From assembly GCA_905221605.1 (NCBI GenBank), contig CAJNDS010002184.1, forward strand, positions 334,501 through 398,500: 64,000 bases of DNA, in the 5' to 3' direction. The notes under the pieces were generated by a model that was not told the origin of the DNA, did no database searches, and saw only the letters and a program-made list of their open reading frames with translations. How positions within the stretch are numbered: the first letter of the stretch is position 1; each line of letters starts with the position of its first letter. This DNA comes from Symbiodinium natans. Its lineage: Eukaryota; Sar; Dinophyceae; Suessiales; Symbiodiniaceae. Positions 47,523-59,322 of this stretch are shown piece after piece. The translations under genes were made by a program, and so were the position numbers.

Positions 47523-49476
47523 ACCCCCCCCCCCACCCCCCCCCCCCCCCCCCCCCCCCCCGAAGCTCCAAAGACTCCCTCCAAAGGCACCAAAAAGGCC
47601 CGAAATCGCTGAAGTCCTTAAAGCCCCTAAACACCGAATTCAACCCTCAAGCCCTATTCCCTATGTCTAAACCCCAAAACCCTAATTGAACCCAAACACT
47701 GAAAACCCGAATAAATCCCTAAACCCTAACTCAACCCTAAGCCCTAACCCAAAACCGTCAACCCTACCTGGGACCCTATTTACCTACAGTTTAGTAGTAA
47801 GAACCCACTATTTAGTAGGTATAACCCTTAAAGCTGTAGGTAAATAGTGCCCTAGGAAAACCGCATGCCCCTCAAACCCCACCGCTGAGCAGGGCCACCG
47901 AATCCCGGCGCGAAAGGCGACGTCTGCTGGCGGAACTTAGCCTGAGCCCAAAACCGAGGCTTTTTTAGGGCTTTGGGCTTCAGGGTTTAGGGTTTTAGGG
48001 CTTTAGGGCTTTAGGGCTTTAGGGCTTTAGGGCTTTAGGGCTTTAGGGCTTTAGGTTTTTGGGGTGTTGGGGTTTCAGGGCTTTAAGGCGTTAGGTTTGA
48101 GGTCGAACTAGGGTTTAGGGTTTCAAGTTGAATTGGGGTTGAGGGTTTTTGGGCTTTTGGCTTACCCATGGCCGTAATTCTAAGCACAAGGCTGTGAAGT
48201 TGATTTTCGTTTACAGCCCTTTTCACTTTATACGCCATAGTTTAAGTTTAAGGGTCTGCACAGCTTTAGTTGTCCAAGGGTTCTAGGGACCTGGAGGCTA
48301 TACATAGTTATCTTGTTCGAGATTCAGGACTGTGAGCCCTCCAAACTCTGAGAATCTTACAGCCTTTAGTACCCTCAAACCGTAAAACGCCTTAGAGCAC
48401 CGCAGGTCTCTAGACCCTTGAAACCTTGAAGCCTTAAAGCTCTGAACCCCTGACCCTACACCCTAAACCCTAAACCCAAAAACCCCAAACCCCTAACCCC
48501 TAACCCTACAAGCTTAGGGCCCAGCCGGAGGCGGCGAGCTCCCACCGGGGCGCAGGGAAGGCATCAATGGCCTGGGCAGAGAGCAGAGTCGATGGTTTTT
48601 TTTGAAATTTGGGTTTAAGGGTTCAAGGGCTATAAGGATAAAAAGGGTTTAGGCCAAGGCTTAGGGAGGGTTTAGGGTTTAGGGTTTAGGGTTTAGGGTT
48701 TAGGGTTTAGGGTTTAGGGCTTAGGGCTTTGGGCTTTGGGTTTAGGGGAGTCGAGGGTTTCAGGGTTGGGCAGGGTAAGGGCATCGCATTGCCAACGTCA
48801 GAGGTTTCAAGAGCTTTCAAGTGCCTGGACAACGCAGAAGGGGCACAAGTACCCTTCGTCGGGTTACCCCGTTCTGGCTGCCTTGTGTAAAAACCCGGAA
48901 CACGAACTTCCTCTCGCCTTATAGTAGGCGGCCGAAACCCTAAACCCTGAACCCTAAACCCTCAACCCCAAACCCTAAACCCTAAACCGCAAACCCCAAC
49001 CCCGAACCCGAAACCTCTGAAACAAAATCAGCAACTCCACGCCCCTCGCCGAGGGTTTCGGGGTTTGATACATGAACCCTAAGACCCCTTAAGGGTTGAG
49101 GGTTTAGGGTTGAGGGTTTAGGGTTTAGGGTTAAGGGTTCAGGGTTTAGGGTGTAGGGTGTAGGGTTGAGGGTTTAGGGTTTAGGGTTGAGGGTGTAGGG
49201 GGGGCATTGTCGCTCACTCCAAACACAAACATGTATAACCCTTCTGGAATCATAGGGAGCTAAAGGGTCACAAAGGGAGCAAAGACTCTCAACCCTAAAC
49301 CCCAAACTCCAAACCCTAAACCCCAAACCCCAAACCCTGAACCCCAAACCCTAAACCCCAAACCCTAAACCCCAAACCCTAAACCCTAAACCCCAAACCC
49401 TAAACCCTACACACCCCACAAACTCGTAAGGACCGGGCTCGGGAAGACCAGGGTCAACGGGCCGGTCAAAGGCAGC
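46984..49476 (-). CDS. Unknown protein, chain of small exons
   Basis: Exons 49415-49476 (AAFDRPVDPGLPEPGPYEFV), 49015-49044 (GVELLILFQ), 48847-48877 (QNGVTRRRVL), 48521-48571 (acceptor TCTCTGCCCAG, AIDAFPAPRWELAASGW, GC donor) and 47883-47941 (acceptor TTGGGCTCAG, KFRQQTSPFAPGFGGPAQ, donor CG|GTGGGG) connect with matching phases. A further exon, 46984-47063 (VERFLQLTADSQRDEATNFF, donor CTT|GTGGGC), is on the same strand but needs one missing exon to fit. No family recognised. The plus strand is also open at 48820-48895; the unbroken phase chain favours minus. Confidence 0.55.
47350..47562. repeat. Long C-rich homopolymer zone
   Basis: About 210 bp almost entirely C, with an 11-nt GGGGGGGTTCCG break near 47430. 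It produces spurious poly-Pro and poly-Gly frames on both strands. Confidence 0.97.
47764..47854. mobile_element. Second AGCTACCTGGGACC-family element
   Basis: CTACCTGGGACCCTATTTAC and the inverse CTGTAGGTAAATAGTGCCCT enclose TAGTAGTAAGAACC; same layout as 43320-43420. It lies inside the gap between exons 47883 and 47063. Confidence 0.8.
47990..48056 (+). repeat. (GGGCTTTA)n octamer array
   Basis: Seven to eight AGGGCTTT units, another expanded telomere-word variant. Confidence 0.9.
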
Positions 49477-49843
49477 CTGGACCGGGATCTTCGGGTGGCG
49501 GTGTAGGGATTCAGCTAGGTTAGGGTTTCGGGTTTAGGGCTTAGGGCTTAGGGTTTAGGGTTTAGGGTTTAGGGTATAGGGTATAGGGTTTAGGGTTTAG
49601 GGTTTAGGGTTTAGGGTGTAGGGTTTAGGGGTTTAGGGGTTTAGGGTTTAGGGTTTAGGGATGTTTAGGGTTCAGTGTCTATAGGGTTCAGGGCTTTAGG
49701 ATGTAAAGGCTTTAGGGTTCAGGATCTAGAGTTCACTTGGGAGGTTTACGGCTTTGAGGGCTTTGAGGGTTCAGCGGTTCAGGGGAGTTGGCTTCAAGGC
49801 GTGCACTTTCGGGTTTACAGGGCCACTGGGCTGCACAGAGCAG

Positions 49844-49874
<31 letters not shown>

Positions 49875-50679
49875 GCGCTTTGAGGCTGAAGGTTTCCTAA
49901 ACCCTAAACCCTGAACCCTAAACCCTACACCCACGCTAAACCCTAAATCCTAAACCCTAAACCCTAAACTTAACCCTAAACCCTAAACTCCAAACCCTAA
50001 CCCCTAAACCCTACACCCTACACCCTAAACGCGCTAAACCCAAACCCCTCCCAGGGTCGAGATGAGCTTTAACAGGGTGATGCGTGGAAACAACCGCCGC
50101 CTGGGTTGGTGGAGCTTCTGCAATGGGTTTTTCGCCAAAACTCTGCTTTGGCCTGTCCCTCCCACAGAAAGGATTGGGGTTGCTATACTCCCCTTAGAAC
50201 CTTAATAAGGATACTATTGTTAATATTCCCAAAACGATTATAAACAAAAAACATTCCTGGGGGGGCTAGGCTCAAGGGTTCTTGCATGCGGAAGTGAACC
50301 CTAAGTGTCTATGACAAGCTTCCCCTGATGACAAGGCGGATCAGCAAAACAATCAAGGCTTCTTTGCAATCCTTTGGAAATCTATGAATGAAAGCCGCAC
50401 CGGCTTCACGAAGTTCTGGCTATATCGAACCGCCTGTTGACCCCACCAACAGACACGCCAGAACCTGGACAACTTCTCGGGCTCACACAGGCCCTAAAAC
50501 ACCTGATGTCAACTCCCTACCCTGTCAAACCCTCCCCCTCCCCCCGCCCCCCGCCCAGGCGCCTGACGCCCCGTGTTTTGGGCGGCCCTGATCGGGGTTC
50601 ACGGGCAGGCAGCGGACGTAGCGGATGAGACGATGTTGGTTTTAGGGGAAGCTCCGGGTGCGCAAAGAGCAGATGGGAC

Positions 50680-50770
50680 CCTGTAAGGATTCATGCACCG
50701 TTATAGTATATACTTGGGACTTGGGACCTTAAAGCTACTGGGAACCCCTTTAAGGCCCAAGTGTAGACGA
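50680..50770. mobile_element. Decayed copy of the TATAGTATATACTTGGG element
   Basis: TTATAGTATATACTTGGGAC and AAGGCCCAAGTGTAGAC resemble the ends of the intact element at 57554-57654. 49480-50680 otherwise holds degenerate telomere words, a poly-T/poly-G run (49845-49873) and islands at 50054-50138 and 50560-50640 open on both strands. Confidence 0.7.
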
Positions 50771-51166
50771 AACATGCACATGGATGCTTAAGTGGGACAC
50801 CTCAAGCACAAAGAATGTAGTGGGACTTAGACCAGATCCGCACGCCGGTTGCAGCGAAGGCCTAGTGAACAGCGCGACGTGCATTTCACCATACGCGACG
50901 GATCACGCATGCATGATGCCATCTCCTCGGCACCCCAAGCTTAGGGACCCAATGAACCCTAGAAGGGTGGACGGGTCATATACCTGAATAGGATGCAAGG
51001 TAGTATATAGGGCATACGACCCCAACTTTAAAGGTTCGTCTGGTCTCCGAGGAAATGGCCTACTAACAAGTTGCAGGGTTTGGCACTACAAGGACAGAAG
51101 GCAACGTTGTGAGGTTGAGGGTTTGGGCGCAGATAGTGGGAGGACTTTATAAGGTATCAGATGATC

Positions 51167-51311
51167 TCAATCGGCCTGGGCTTTCCATGCTGTATGGTGG
51201 GCTTCTTTGGCAAGTCTTGTGTGTCCGCTGAAAAGAACCAATCCTGCTGTCAGGGCAGCGAGTGCTGAATTTCCAGATTCAGTATCCAAACTTGCAACAA
51301 CGTGCCTGTTC
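51167..51311 (-). CDS. Terminal exon of unknown gene
   Basis: Acceptor GCGGCTGCGCAG, 47 codons with a hydrophobic stretch (NSALAALTAGLVLFSGHTRL), TGA at 51167-51169. A second minus-strand frame from the same island (HDAVILVGEERCGCAGTGTL) ends 30 codons earlier, so the frame is not certain. Confidence 0.4.
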
Positions 51312-51784
51312 CTGCGCAGCCGCAGCGTTCTTCTCCAACTAGGATGACCGCGTCATGGTTTACGGCTGCTCGTGGCGGTTGTCCGCCCCAACCCCCCCTC
51401 AAAATTCCCTGCAAGGGCCTCCCACAATCCCAAAACGGGAAAGTCCAAAACCCTAAACCCTAAACCCTAAACCCTAAACCCAAAAGACCTACAGCAGCCC
51501 CTGCTTCGGCTAGGGCCTTTTCGGGCGTACAGGGTTTCGAGGGCGCGCAGGGCTTGCTAGGACATATGGTCACACCCTAAACCCTAAACCCTAAACCCTA
51601 AACCCTAAACCCTAAACCCTAAACCCTAAACCCTAAACCCTAAACCGTCTAGAATATCAGAGATAGGCTCTCGTAACGACAGCCAAGGTAAGGTGTGTAT
51701 TTAAGCGTCACTGGGGTCCCGAAAGCCTCATAAATCCTAAGCCCTGAACACTAAAAAACACCAATCCTCAAACAGACGGACGGG

Positions 51785-51906
51785 GACGGGACGCGGACGG
51801 ACGGACGGACGTACGCACAAAGGCATCGCAGCAGCAGCAGCAAAGATTTGCTGCGCGAATCCACTAGAAAGGTGGGGTACCACATCTTGTGGCGGCGGAA
51901 GGAAAT
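51785..51906 (-). CDS. Exon of unknown gene
   Basis: After the acceptor GTCAGCGCAAG about 40 codons are open: ISFRRHKMWYPTFLVDSRSK, then a Leu run from CAG/CTG repeats (SLLLLLRCL) and a stretch from a GACG microsatellite. The 3' end is unclear. Confidence 0.4.
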
Positions 51907-52717
51907 CTTGCGCTGACTGTTTTCAGCAACCCCGAACCCTAATTCAGCAACCCCGAAACCCTAAAAACCCTAAAGTCTTAGACCCAAAACCGAAACCTTC
52001 CTTCCTGAACCCTAAACACTTGTTAGGTCGGGAACCAGATGGGCTGAATTGCGCATGTTCGGATGAGGTTGGAAGATACCGAAACCGAAACCGAAACCTT
52101 CAACCCTCATGTGATCACACAGCGTTTGGGCTTAGGGTTCCCGAAGCCCTAAACCCTGAATGCTAAACCAGAGGATTTATGGGCTAGGATCCTACAGGGC
52201 ATACTGCCTATGAGTAGGGTTGTAAGCACCGGGAAGATGTCCAAGTGACGGCTTAAACCTTGCAATCCCTAAACCCTAGACCCTCTACGGCCCTCTACCC
52301 TGAGCTATGTTGACTACCAAATAATATTGGGGTCTGAACAATTAGAATAATTAGAATAGTTTTTTTTTTGGGGGGGGGTTCTTATAGTAAAAACTCAGAA
52401 GGGGCCATGCGGCTATCTTATAAGTAACCCTAAACCCTAAACCCTAAACCCTAAACTATTCCGACCCCTCTATTGCTGGTGTATATCGGTGTGGCTAAGC
52501 TCCTCAAAGCTTTGTGGTGGTGCTACAGGTAGGGGTTAGGGTTTAGGGTTTAGGGTTTAGGGTTGAGGGTTTAGGGTTTAGGGTTGAGGGTTTAGGGTTT
52601 AGGGGTTTAGGGTTTTAGGGGTTTAGGGGTTTAGGGGTTTAGAGGTTTAGGGGTTTAGGGGTTTAGGGTTTAGGGTTTAGGGTACTGTTCAGGGGTACAC
52701 GGCGGACCCCTCTATAA

Positions 52718-52720
52718 TGC

Positions 52721-52765
<45 letters not shown>

Positions 52766-52920
52766 TACTGACAGAATACATACATACATACAAACATACA
52801 TACATACAGACATACTTACTTACTTACTTACTTACATACTTACATACTTACATACTTACATACTTACATACTTACATACTTACATACTTACATACTTACA
52901 TACTTACATACACACACATA
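52718..52920. repeat. (CAGA)n, (CATA)n and (CTTACATA)n microsatellites
   Basis: Three adjoining simple repeats, 52718-52760, 52778-52810 and 52813-52912. They follow a degenerate TTTAGGG field (52530-52685). Confidence 0.95.
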
Positions 52921-53767
52921 CATACAAATCTGCCCTATGCAAGGCGCCCGCCTCACGGGCGAGCCCTGAAGGGAGGGAGCGGCTTGATGTGGCCTTGGGG
53001 GGACTTCCGTCCGCGCGCCTACGCCTTTGTCCTACGAAGAGGTCCCCGATTCTCTCTAAGGGTTTAGGGCTTCAGTTGGGTGGTGGTTAGGGTTTAGGGT
53101 TTGGGGCTTTTGGGGCGGTAGGGGTAGGGTTTAGGGTTTAGGGTTTAGGGCTTTAGAGGCGTGGTTCGGGTTTAGGGGTTTGGGGCTTTAGGGGTGCTGC
53201 GGGGTTAGGGTTTAGGTCTTTTGCGGGGTGGTTCGGGTTTAGGGTTATAGGGCTTTGGGGTCGGGTTTCGGGTTTAGGGCTTTTGTGGGTGGAGCGTTGG
53301 GGAGGGGGAGGCAGGGTTTAGGGCTACTTTGGGGTTTTAGGTTTTTGGTATTTAGGGCGGCGGGGGGGGGGGGGGGGGAGCTATCCTAGAATCGAGACTG
53401 CCCTTAGAGTTTAGAGCTCAGGGTTCAAAGTGCCCCGTAGGGTCTGAGGTGTTCAGGGTTCCAAGGCTTTAACATTTGGGCAACCTATCTGTGTATGACC
53501 CTGCACGAGGGGTTGTGGCTAATGAGTGGGTTGAACCGGATCCTTTGTCATTAAGGTACAAGGCATTTTTTCCATGAAACGAATGAGGCTCACATCCTAA
53601 GTACTGCACAAACTTACTTATGTCTGCTGAAGGTAACTCACTCGGTCTTGAAGGTTCGCTTTGTGGTGCGTGAAAGGGGTTTTACATAACCCCTAAACCC
53701 TAAACCTTAAACCATAAACCCCAAACCCTAAACCTAAACCCTAAACCCCAAACCCCTAACCCTAAAC

Positions 53768-53831
53768 CCTGAGGAGACATAGCAAGATCGGCTTCCGACG
53801 TCGCGAAGGCGAGCTGGCTCCCCGGCCTTCG
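53768..53831 (-). CDS. Exon of unknown gene
   Basis: Acceptor TTGGCTGCTCAG, 21 codons RRPGSQLAFATSEADLAMSP.. and donor CAGG|GTTTAGGG leading into telomere-type repeats. Possibly downstream part of the 55.6-56.1 kb gene. Confidence 0.45.
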
Positions 53832-55633
53832 CTGAGCAGCCAAGTTTAGGATTCCATTTGGGATTCTGACGGTTTAGGGTTTAGGGTTTAGGGTTTGGAG
53901 TTTAGGGTTTTGGGTTTTTTGGTTTAGGATTCCATTTAGGATTCTACGGGTTTAGGGTTGAGACGAGTAAACTGTAGGAAGATCATCCCAAATAGTAGGG
54001 TCCCCTTATAACACTTGGGATTCCAAGCTCGTCTTGGGTTCGGGGCTTCGGCCTGAGGGCTTAGGGTTTGGGATCTATTGATTTAGGGGCGCAGGCTCAG
54101 GCTTACGGCTTGTAGAGCTTACCTGGCTACAGTTTTAAGGGTGTTTCCTACTAAACAGGGGGTACTTACTACCCAACTGTAGGTCAACGATCCCCAAATA
54201 GTAGGATGGAACCCGTGAGAATCAGGACTTCAATCAGGTACCCCTAATTTTCGGAAACCCTCATTTAGGATTCTAAGAGTTTAGGGGCTAGGGCAAAGGA
54301 TTTTTTCAAGGGCTTAGGAACTAATAAGGGTCTTTTCAGGGAGACTTTTTCCAGGTGGAGCACACCGTGGTTCTCATTAACTTTGGTTGGCTGGGGCCCT
54401 GATAGCTCTACTTTTTTACAAGGCGGCTAGGCTCAGGGTCTTAGGGGTTATGACTCGTATTAAGGTATATGAACCCTAAACCCTTTTAGGGCTCATGTAG
54501 TCCCCAAGGTTGTCTGTGCTCTTAACGAATTTAAATAACTATTGACGAGCCCCTTCTTGTGTTGCTGGTATGTCGGTAACTCCAGGTAGTCAGTCTGGCA
54601 GGGTGTTTCAGGGTTTAGGGCAAAGGTTTAGGATCTTTAAGGATATCGGGTTAAACGTTGCAGGGCTTACTACGGGTGGCTGTCACCTTCTCTTCTCGTC
54701 GTGGGCGGGGTGGGATTTCTATAGGGCTTGGGTTCTATAGAGGGTTTAGACTACAGGGATCGGGGTGTAGGCCAGATCCCAGAAAAAAAACCTAGCAAGC
54801 AAGGGTTACCCTTCTTGCTTGAAATGGGTTTCTTAGACAACTGAAACGCAAGTAAAAGGAATAAGGGTGGCACTTGGTCCTAGTAGGTTTTCGAGCCTAT
54901 AGGGTGCACATTCGGCAGCCCCAGCTGCGTGCGGGCACTTTGTTGGGGCTTGCGGGTTTGGCTTGATTCCCCCGGCTCCGGGAAGCATCTATAGAATATA
55001 CTACCTACCCCCCCCCCCCCCCAAATGGGAGGTTGCGATATATTAGGGGTTCCTTATTGGGGCTTTTGAGGGGCTATATTCGGCGAATGGCCATATACTA
55101 CGCTTGGGTTTAGAGCTTAGGGTTCGTTTAGGGCTTGTAGGGGTGGTTTACAATATTAGGGGTACCTTATTGGGGTCCTTTTTGTAAGGGAATCCAATTA
55201 TTTGGGGGTTTATTTTCAGGGCACCCTTTTTTCGTAACCCTAAAACCTAAACCCCAAACCCCAAACCCTAAACCCTAAACCCTAAAACCCTAAACCCTAA
55301 ACCCCCATAGGGTCTTGAAGGGAAGCCCTGCTCAAGGCAGCCGAGCTCCGGGCTGAAAGTCGACGGCCGGCCGCGGGCTAAACCTGGCCATGGGGCAGGG
55401 GAGACCCTCTTCCCTAAACCCTAAACCCTAAACCCTAAACCCCAAACCCCAAACCCTAAACCCTAAACCCTAAAGCCTAAACCCTAGCGTTGACTAGTCA
55501 GGGCTGTCAAATCATGAACACAAAGTCTGCCTGACAAGTCTGTGAACACGAACCCCCTAAACCCTAGCAACTATAGGCCCTCAACCCTCAATGCCCCAAA
55601 CTCTGCGACCAGACAACACCCTACACCCCAAAC

Positions 55634-56112
55634 CCGAACTTCTCCATCAACTACAGCTTCAGCCCGAACCGAGAAATCGTCGCCCAATTCGAGGCTTGGG
55701 AAGCTAGGGTTGGGGGTTTAGGGTTTAGGGTTTAGGGTTTAGGGTTTAGGGTTTAGGGTTTAGGGTTTAGGGCTATCCACCTGCCATTTTTCTATCACAT
55801 CTTAACAGGGCACAGCCGGGGGGGCAGCTTACTGTTAGGTGCCTGAGGGCACGTAGAGGATGGGCAAATTGCTGAGTTGTCCAGTATCCTGGGGGAACTA
55901 AAGGTTAACCTTTGGGGTTCTAAAGGGAATACAAGAACCCAAAAAGGTTAAACGTTACCTACTCTACTGCTAACATTGTGCTTTCGGCCTGGAAATGGCC
56001 TAAAGTTGTTAAGACAGGGTTTTTTTCTGTTGAGGGCGGGGCGGTTGACACATGAAGATAGCCGAATCATCAATCTCATACTGCGCTGCAACATTCGACT
56101 CGCAATCGCAGC
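55634..56112 (-). CDS. Unknown protein, two phase-matched exons
   Basis: Exon 56052-56112 (acceptor CTAGCAAAG; CDCESNVAAQYEIDDSAIF, donor AT|GTGTCAAC) joins exon 55634-55694 (acceptor CTTCCCAAG) in phase 2/1 to give SAIFILELGDDFSVRAEAVV then DGEVR, donor CGG|GTTTGGGG. The reading alternates acidic and hydrophobic residues like a beta-rich domain, but no family is recognised. An upstream exon at about 56425-56490 (PAISSAIVRKA) fits with a GC donor. Confidence 0.5.
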
Positions 56113-56670
56113 CTTTGCTAGGAACCTTCTAAACCCTAAACCCTAAACCCTAAACCCTAAACCCTACCTAAACCCTAAACCCTAAACCCTACACCCTAAA
56201 CCCTAAACCCTAAACCCGATTAGTAGGCACCGAGCGCGAAGCTAACCCTGAAACGTTGAAACCCTTAAACCTGGGAGCCTTCCTCGACCCAAGGTAACCG
56301 AGGAATAAACTGGGTACCCTTTTTGGTCTAAAGGGGCTTACGAGAGAACCTAAACCCCCCCCCCCCTCATAAAACCCTAAACCCTAACCCTAAAGGGGCT
56401 TATGAGGGAACCAAGTGAGGAACCGTGGCAGCTCAGGGCAGGCCTTGCGGACGATGGCGCTTGAGATTGCTGGGCCTACAGCGAGTTCGGGCTCCAGAGC
56501 CTTTTAGGAGTTTAGGTTTAGGTTTAGGGTTTAGGGTTTAGGGTTTAGGGAGTTGGGTTCCAGAGCCTTTAAGGGTTAAGGGTTTAGGCTGAGGGCTTAG
56601 GTATGTAGGTTTTAGGAGGCTTTAGCGGTTCCAAAATATGAAATATCCAACGGCCTGCCTGGCCAGGGAT

Positions 56671-56785
56671 CTACGGGTTTGAAAGCTGGAGCGTTTCGAT
56701 TTTAAGGGCTGGGGTTTCTTGGTCGTTTCCTTGACAAGGGTCGAAAAACGAGTTTTCCTTACAAAACGCTTCATACAAACAGTAA
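56671..56785 (-). CDS. Terminal exon of unknown gene
   Basis: After acceptor GGTGGCCAG, 37 codons (YCLYEAFCKENSFFDPCQGN then DQETPALKIETLQLSNP) and TAG at 56671-56673. An overlapping 88-codon frame on the same strand is less protein-like. Confidence 0.45.
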
Positions 56786-57254
56786 CTGGCCACCCGAAAC
56801 CGTCCTTTTGTGATGGTGCCGCGCAAGCCCAGCCCGAAATTCCCCCAAAACCCAAAAGCACGGAATCCAACAGCCACCTTAAGCCCATCTAACCCTGAAA
56901 CCCTACACAGCCCTCAACCCTGAAACTCTGAACCCTAAACCCTAAAACCCTGGAAACATGAAACCCTGAAAACGCTGAAACCCCTAAAGACCCAAGAGTA
57001 CGTAACCGCCCTTTTTGCTTTAAAGGAGCGTATGCGGGAACCTAACCCCCCCTCAAAAAAGAAATGACGGCCTACTCTGGGTCCCTAAACCCTAAACCCT
57101 AAACCCTAAACCTAAACACTGAAATGCTGAAGACTAAATGCTTCCCTGAAACGCCTGAGCCCGAACTCCATGTTCTGAAGCAGAAAACAAACACCCAAAG
57201 GAACACGCATGCCGAACGCGCACACCGTCATGAATGAGCAATCATTCATCTTAA

Positions 57255-57545
57255 GCAGCCTTCCGGATCTCCATTTGATGTTCCGGCGACACGGCGACGG
57301 GAACGTCATACGTGGACTCCCTGAAGCGAACGCGGGCGCCCTACCGCCGGCGGCTCGGAGGCTTGCGCCCCAACCGCTGCAAGCTCAGCGTGCCAGGCCT
57401 CGCCCTTTTGCCAGACGTGCGCGTCCGTCATGAGGTGGGCGTCCGTCAGCGGCTTGTCCCAAACAACCCAGAGATCTCCACGGCACGAGTGCTCAAGTGG
57501 CAAGACCTGGCCCTGCGCAGGCAGCTCCGCAGACTGCGGCGGCAG
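57255..57545 (-). CDS. Coding island with an apparent frame change, unknown gene
   Basis: One minus frame reads LWVVWDKPLTDAHLMTDAHV and on through WQKGEAWHAELAAVGAQ. From about 57330 a second frame reads ESTYDVPVAVSPEHQMEIRK and stops at TAA. No splice pair of normal length joins them, so this is either a missed intron, two exons with other junctions, or a frameshifted copy. Confidence 0.4.
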
Positions 57546-57553
57546 CAGTCCCT

Positions 57554-57654
57554 AAGGGTCCATGTACCCATATAGTATATACTTGGGCCCTAAAGCTAGC
57601 ACATGGGAACCCCTTTAAGGCCCAAGTATATACTATATGGGTACATGGACCCTT
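57554..57654. mobile_element. MITE-like element with ~36-bp near-perfect inverted ends
   Basis: AAGGGTCCATGTACCCATAT begins it and the exact inverse ends it, leaving about 29 bp of loop. It would form a long hairpin. A decayed relative is at 50680-50770. Confidence 0.9.
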
Positions 57655-57829
57655 TGGGAGTGTCCCTGAGAGAACAACGGGACTCTGTTCTGCGGATTCT
57701 CAAAAAGATCTCTTTTCGAACCCATAAACCCTACCGTGGACTCCGTGGACCCTATGTACCTACGTTTGGTAGGAAGCACCCCCTAATCAATCCTCCTAAA
57801 CCCTAAACCCTAAACCCTAAACCCTAAAC

Positions 57830-57913
57830 CCTCTTCATTTGTTGGATGCCCAAGTGCCGAGTCCCTTCGTCGGCCGCAAAGGCGACAGAAGCGGGCGTCC
57901 TGTCGGCATTCTG
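57830..57913 (-). CDS. Exon of unknown gene
   Basis: 28 codons in phase 0: QNADRTPASVAFAADEGTRH then LGIQQMKR, acceptor CCCCAAG, donor AGG|GTTTAGGG directly into the array at 57795-57829. A second minus frame (DARFCRLCGRRRDSALG) is possible with the acceptor CGACAG. Confidence 0.45.
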
Positions 57914-58309
57914 CTTGGGGATTTGGAGGGTGGTTTAGGGTTTAGGGTTCAAGGTTTAGGGTCTAGGGCTGTAGAGGATTTCGTTTAGGGTCTAGGGCTT
58001 TTGGGTTCATAAGTATAGAGAGTTCAGGGTGATAGGCTCTTTTGACTTATTAGCGGTACGTCTATACTTAGTATCCCCCGGAAAACCTTCTATAATCCCC
58101 ATAACCCACCCGTACTAACCCTACTTACTAAGTCAAAAGGGCGTCCAAGTAGAAGCCTAAAGCGGTAGGGTTCAGCACCGATGCTTTCCATGGCTTTGGC
58201 ATCCTATCCTCTTGACATCTCGGGCCACTGGGTACCCGCCAAGCGCGGCGAAAGGCAAGGGTGGCGAACCCTTCAAGGCCCTGAGCCCTTGGCGGCTCCG
58301 AACCCTTCA

Positions 58310-58406
58310 TCTTGGGGACGAAATGAACCCCAAAATTGGGGTCATAATGACTCCTATGAAGGTATATGAACCCTAAACCCTTTTAGGGTTCATGTAGTCC
58401 CCAAGG
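58310..58406. mobile_element. CTTGGGGAC-ended inverted-repeat element
   Basis: CTTGGGGACGAAATGAACCC and TTCATGTAGTCCCCAAGG face each other around AAGGTATATGAACCCTAAAC. A near copy of the right half lies at 54455-54515, and the same CTTGGGGA end starts two methyltransferase introns. Confidence 0.75.
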
Positions 58407-58543
58407 AACAGGCCCTCAGATTTGGCAGGTTCTGAACCCTTGCAGGGCCTGAACCCTTGCAGGGCCTGAACCCTTGCAGGTACTAGCACCTCAATCTACG
58501 TGCCCTGCAGCCCTCTTCCTTTCTGTTCGGTTTTTCTGGCCCT

Positions 58544-58621
58544 AGTTCTGGGTAGGGAATGAGGGAATGAGGGCCCTGTATTATATAGGGTACCTCATTC
58601 CCTCATTCCCTACCAAGAACT
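58544..58621. repeat. 78-bp inverted repeat with 29-bp arms
   Basis: AGTTCTGGGTAGGGAATGAG and its inverse CTCATTCCCTACCAAGAACT with one mismatch and a 20-bp loop; each arm carries two GGGAATGA units. 58622-59250 is C-rich degenerate telomere words without a supported exon. Confidence 0.9.
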
Positions 58622-59251
58622 CCAGTCCAGGACATCATCCGCCTCGAGGGCTGTCAAGCACCCAATACTTCTACAGCCACAAAACCCTCAGTCTCCTGAA
58701 CCCTACACCTGTCTTGCTATTCCTTAAGCTTATAAGCCCTACACCCCCCCAAAAGCTTATAAGCCCTAACCCCCCCCCAAACCCCCTCAATGACTCAATC
58801 CTAACAACTCCTGAAAACCTTAACCCCAAAACCCCCAGACCCCCTAGAACGTCCTTATCAACACACAAGAAAAAGCCCCTATGCTATCCTCGAGCCCCTC
58901 CCTCACTTGCCCTACATTCCAACTCTTAAAGACCTAAATCCTAAGCCCTTCTCAACTGCCCTGTATCCTGGACCCTATACGTACCGTACACCACCTACCC
59001 GAAAAACCCTGAACATCATCCTATAAGCTTTAATGCCTAAAACATCCTACAACCCTGAAAGCTCTGAAAACCCTCTAAACCCGCTAAACCCCTTAAATCC
59101 CCTAAACCTTTAACCCCCTAAACCCGCTTTTCCCCGCTAAAGCCTTCTTAGCCCCCTAAACCCTAAGCCCTAAACCTTAAACCCTAAGCCCTAAGCCCTA
59201 AGCCCTAAACCCTAAACCCTAAACCCTCAACCCTCAACCCTAAACCCTAAC

Positions 59252-59315
59252 CCCCCTCCCCCCTCGCAGGCGCCGGCGCGAAGTCTGCGCCGCACTCACA
59301 GCGTCGGGGCAACTC
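59252..59315 (-). CDS. Cys-containing exon of unknown gene
   Basis: Acceptor CCAACCCAG, 21 codons (ELPRRCECGADFAPAPARGE), donor G|GTTAGGG. Flanked by CCCTAAA left and a long TTTAGGG array right. Confidence 0.4.
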
Positions 59316-59322
59316 CTGGGTT

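Noticed and set aside
47242-47689. Poly-Gly and poly-Pro proteins on both strands
   Set aside because: Translation of a C/G homopolymer zone.
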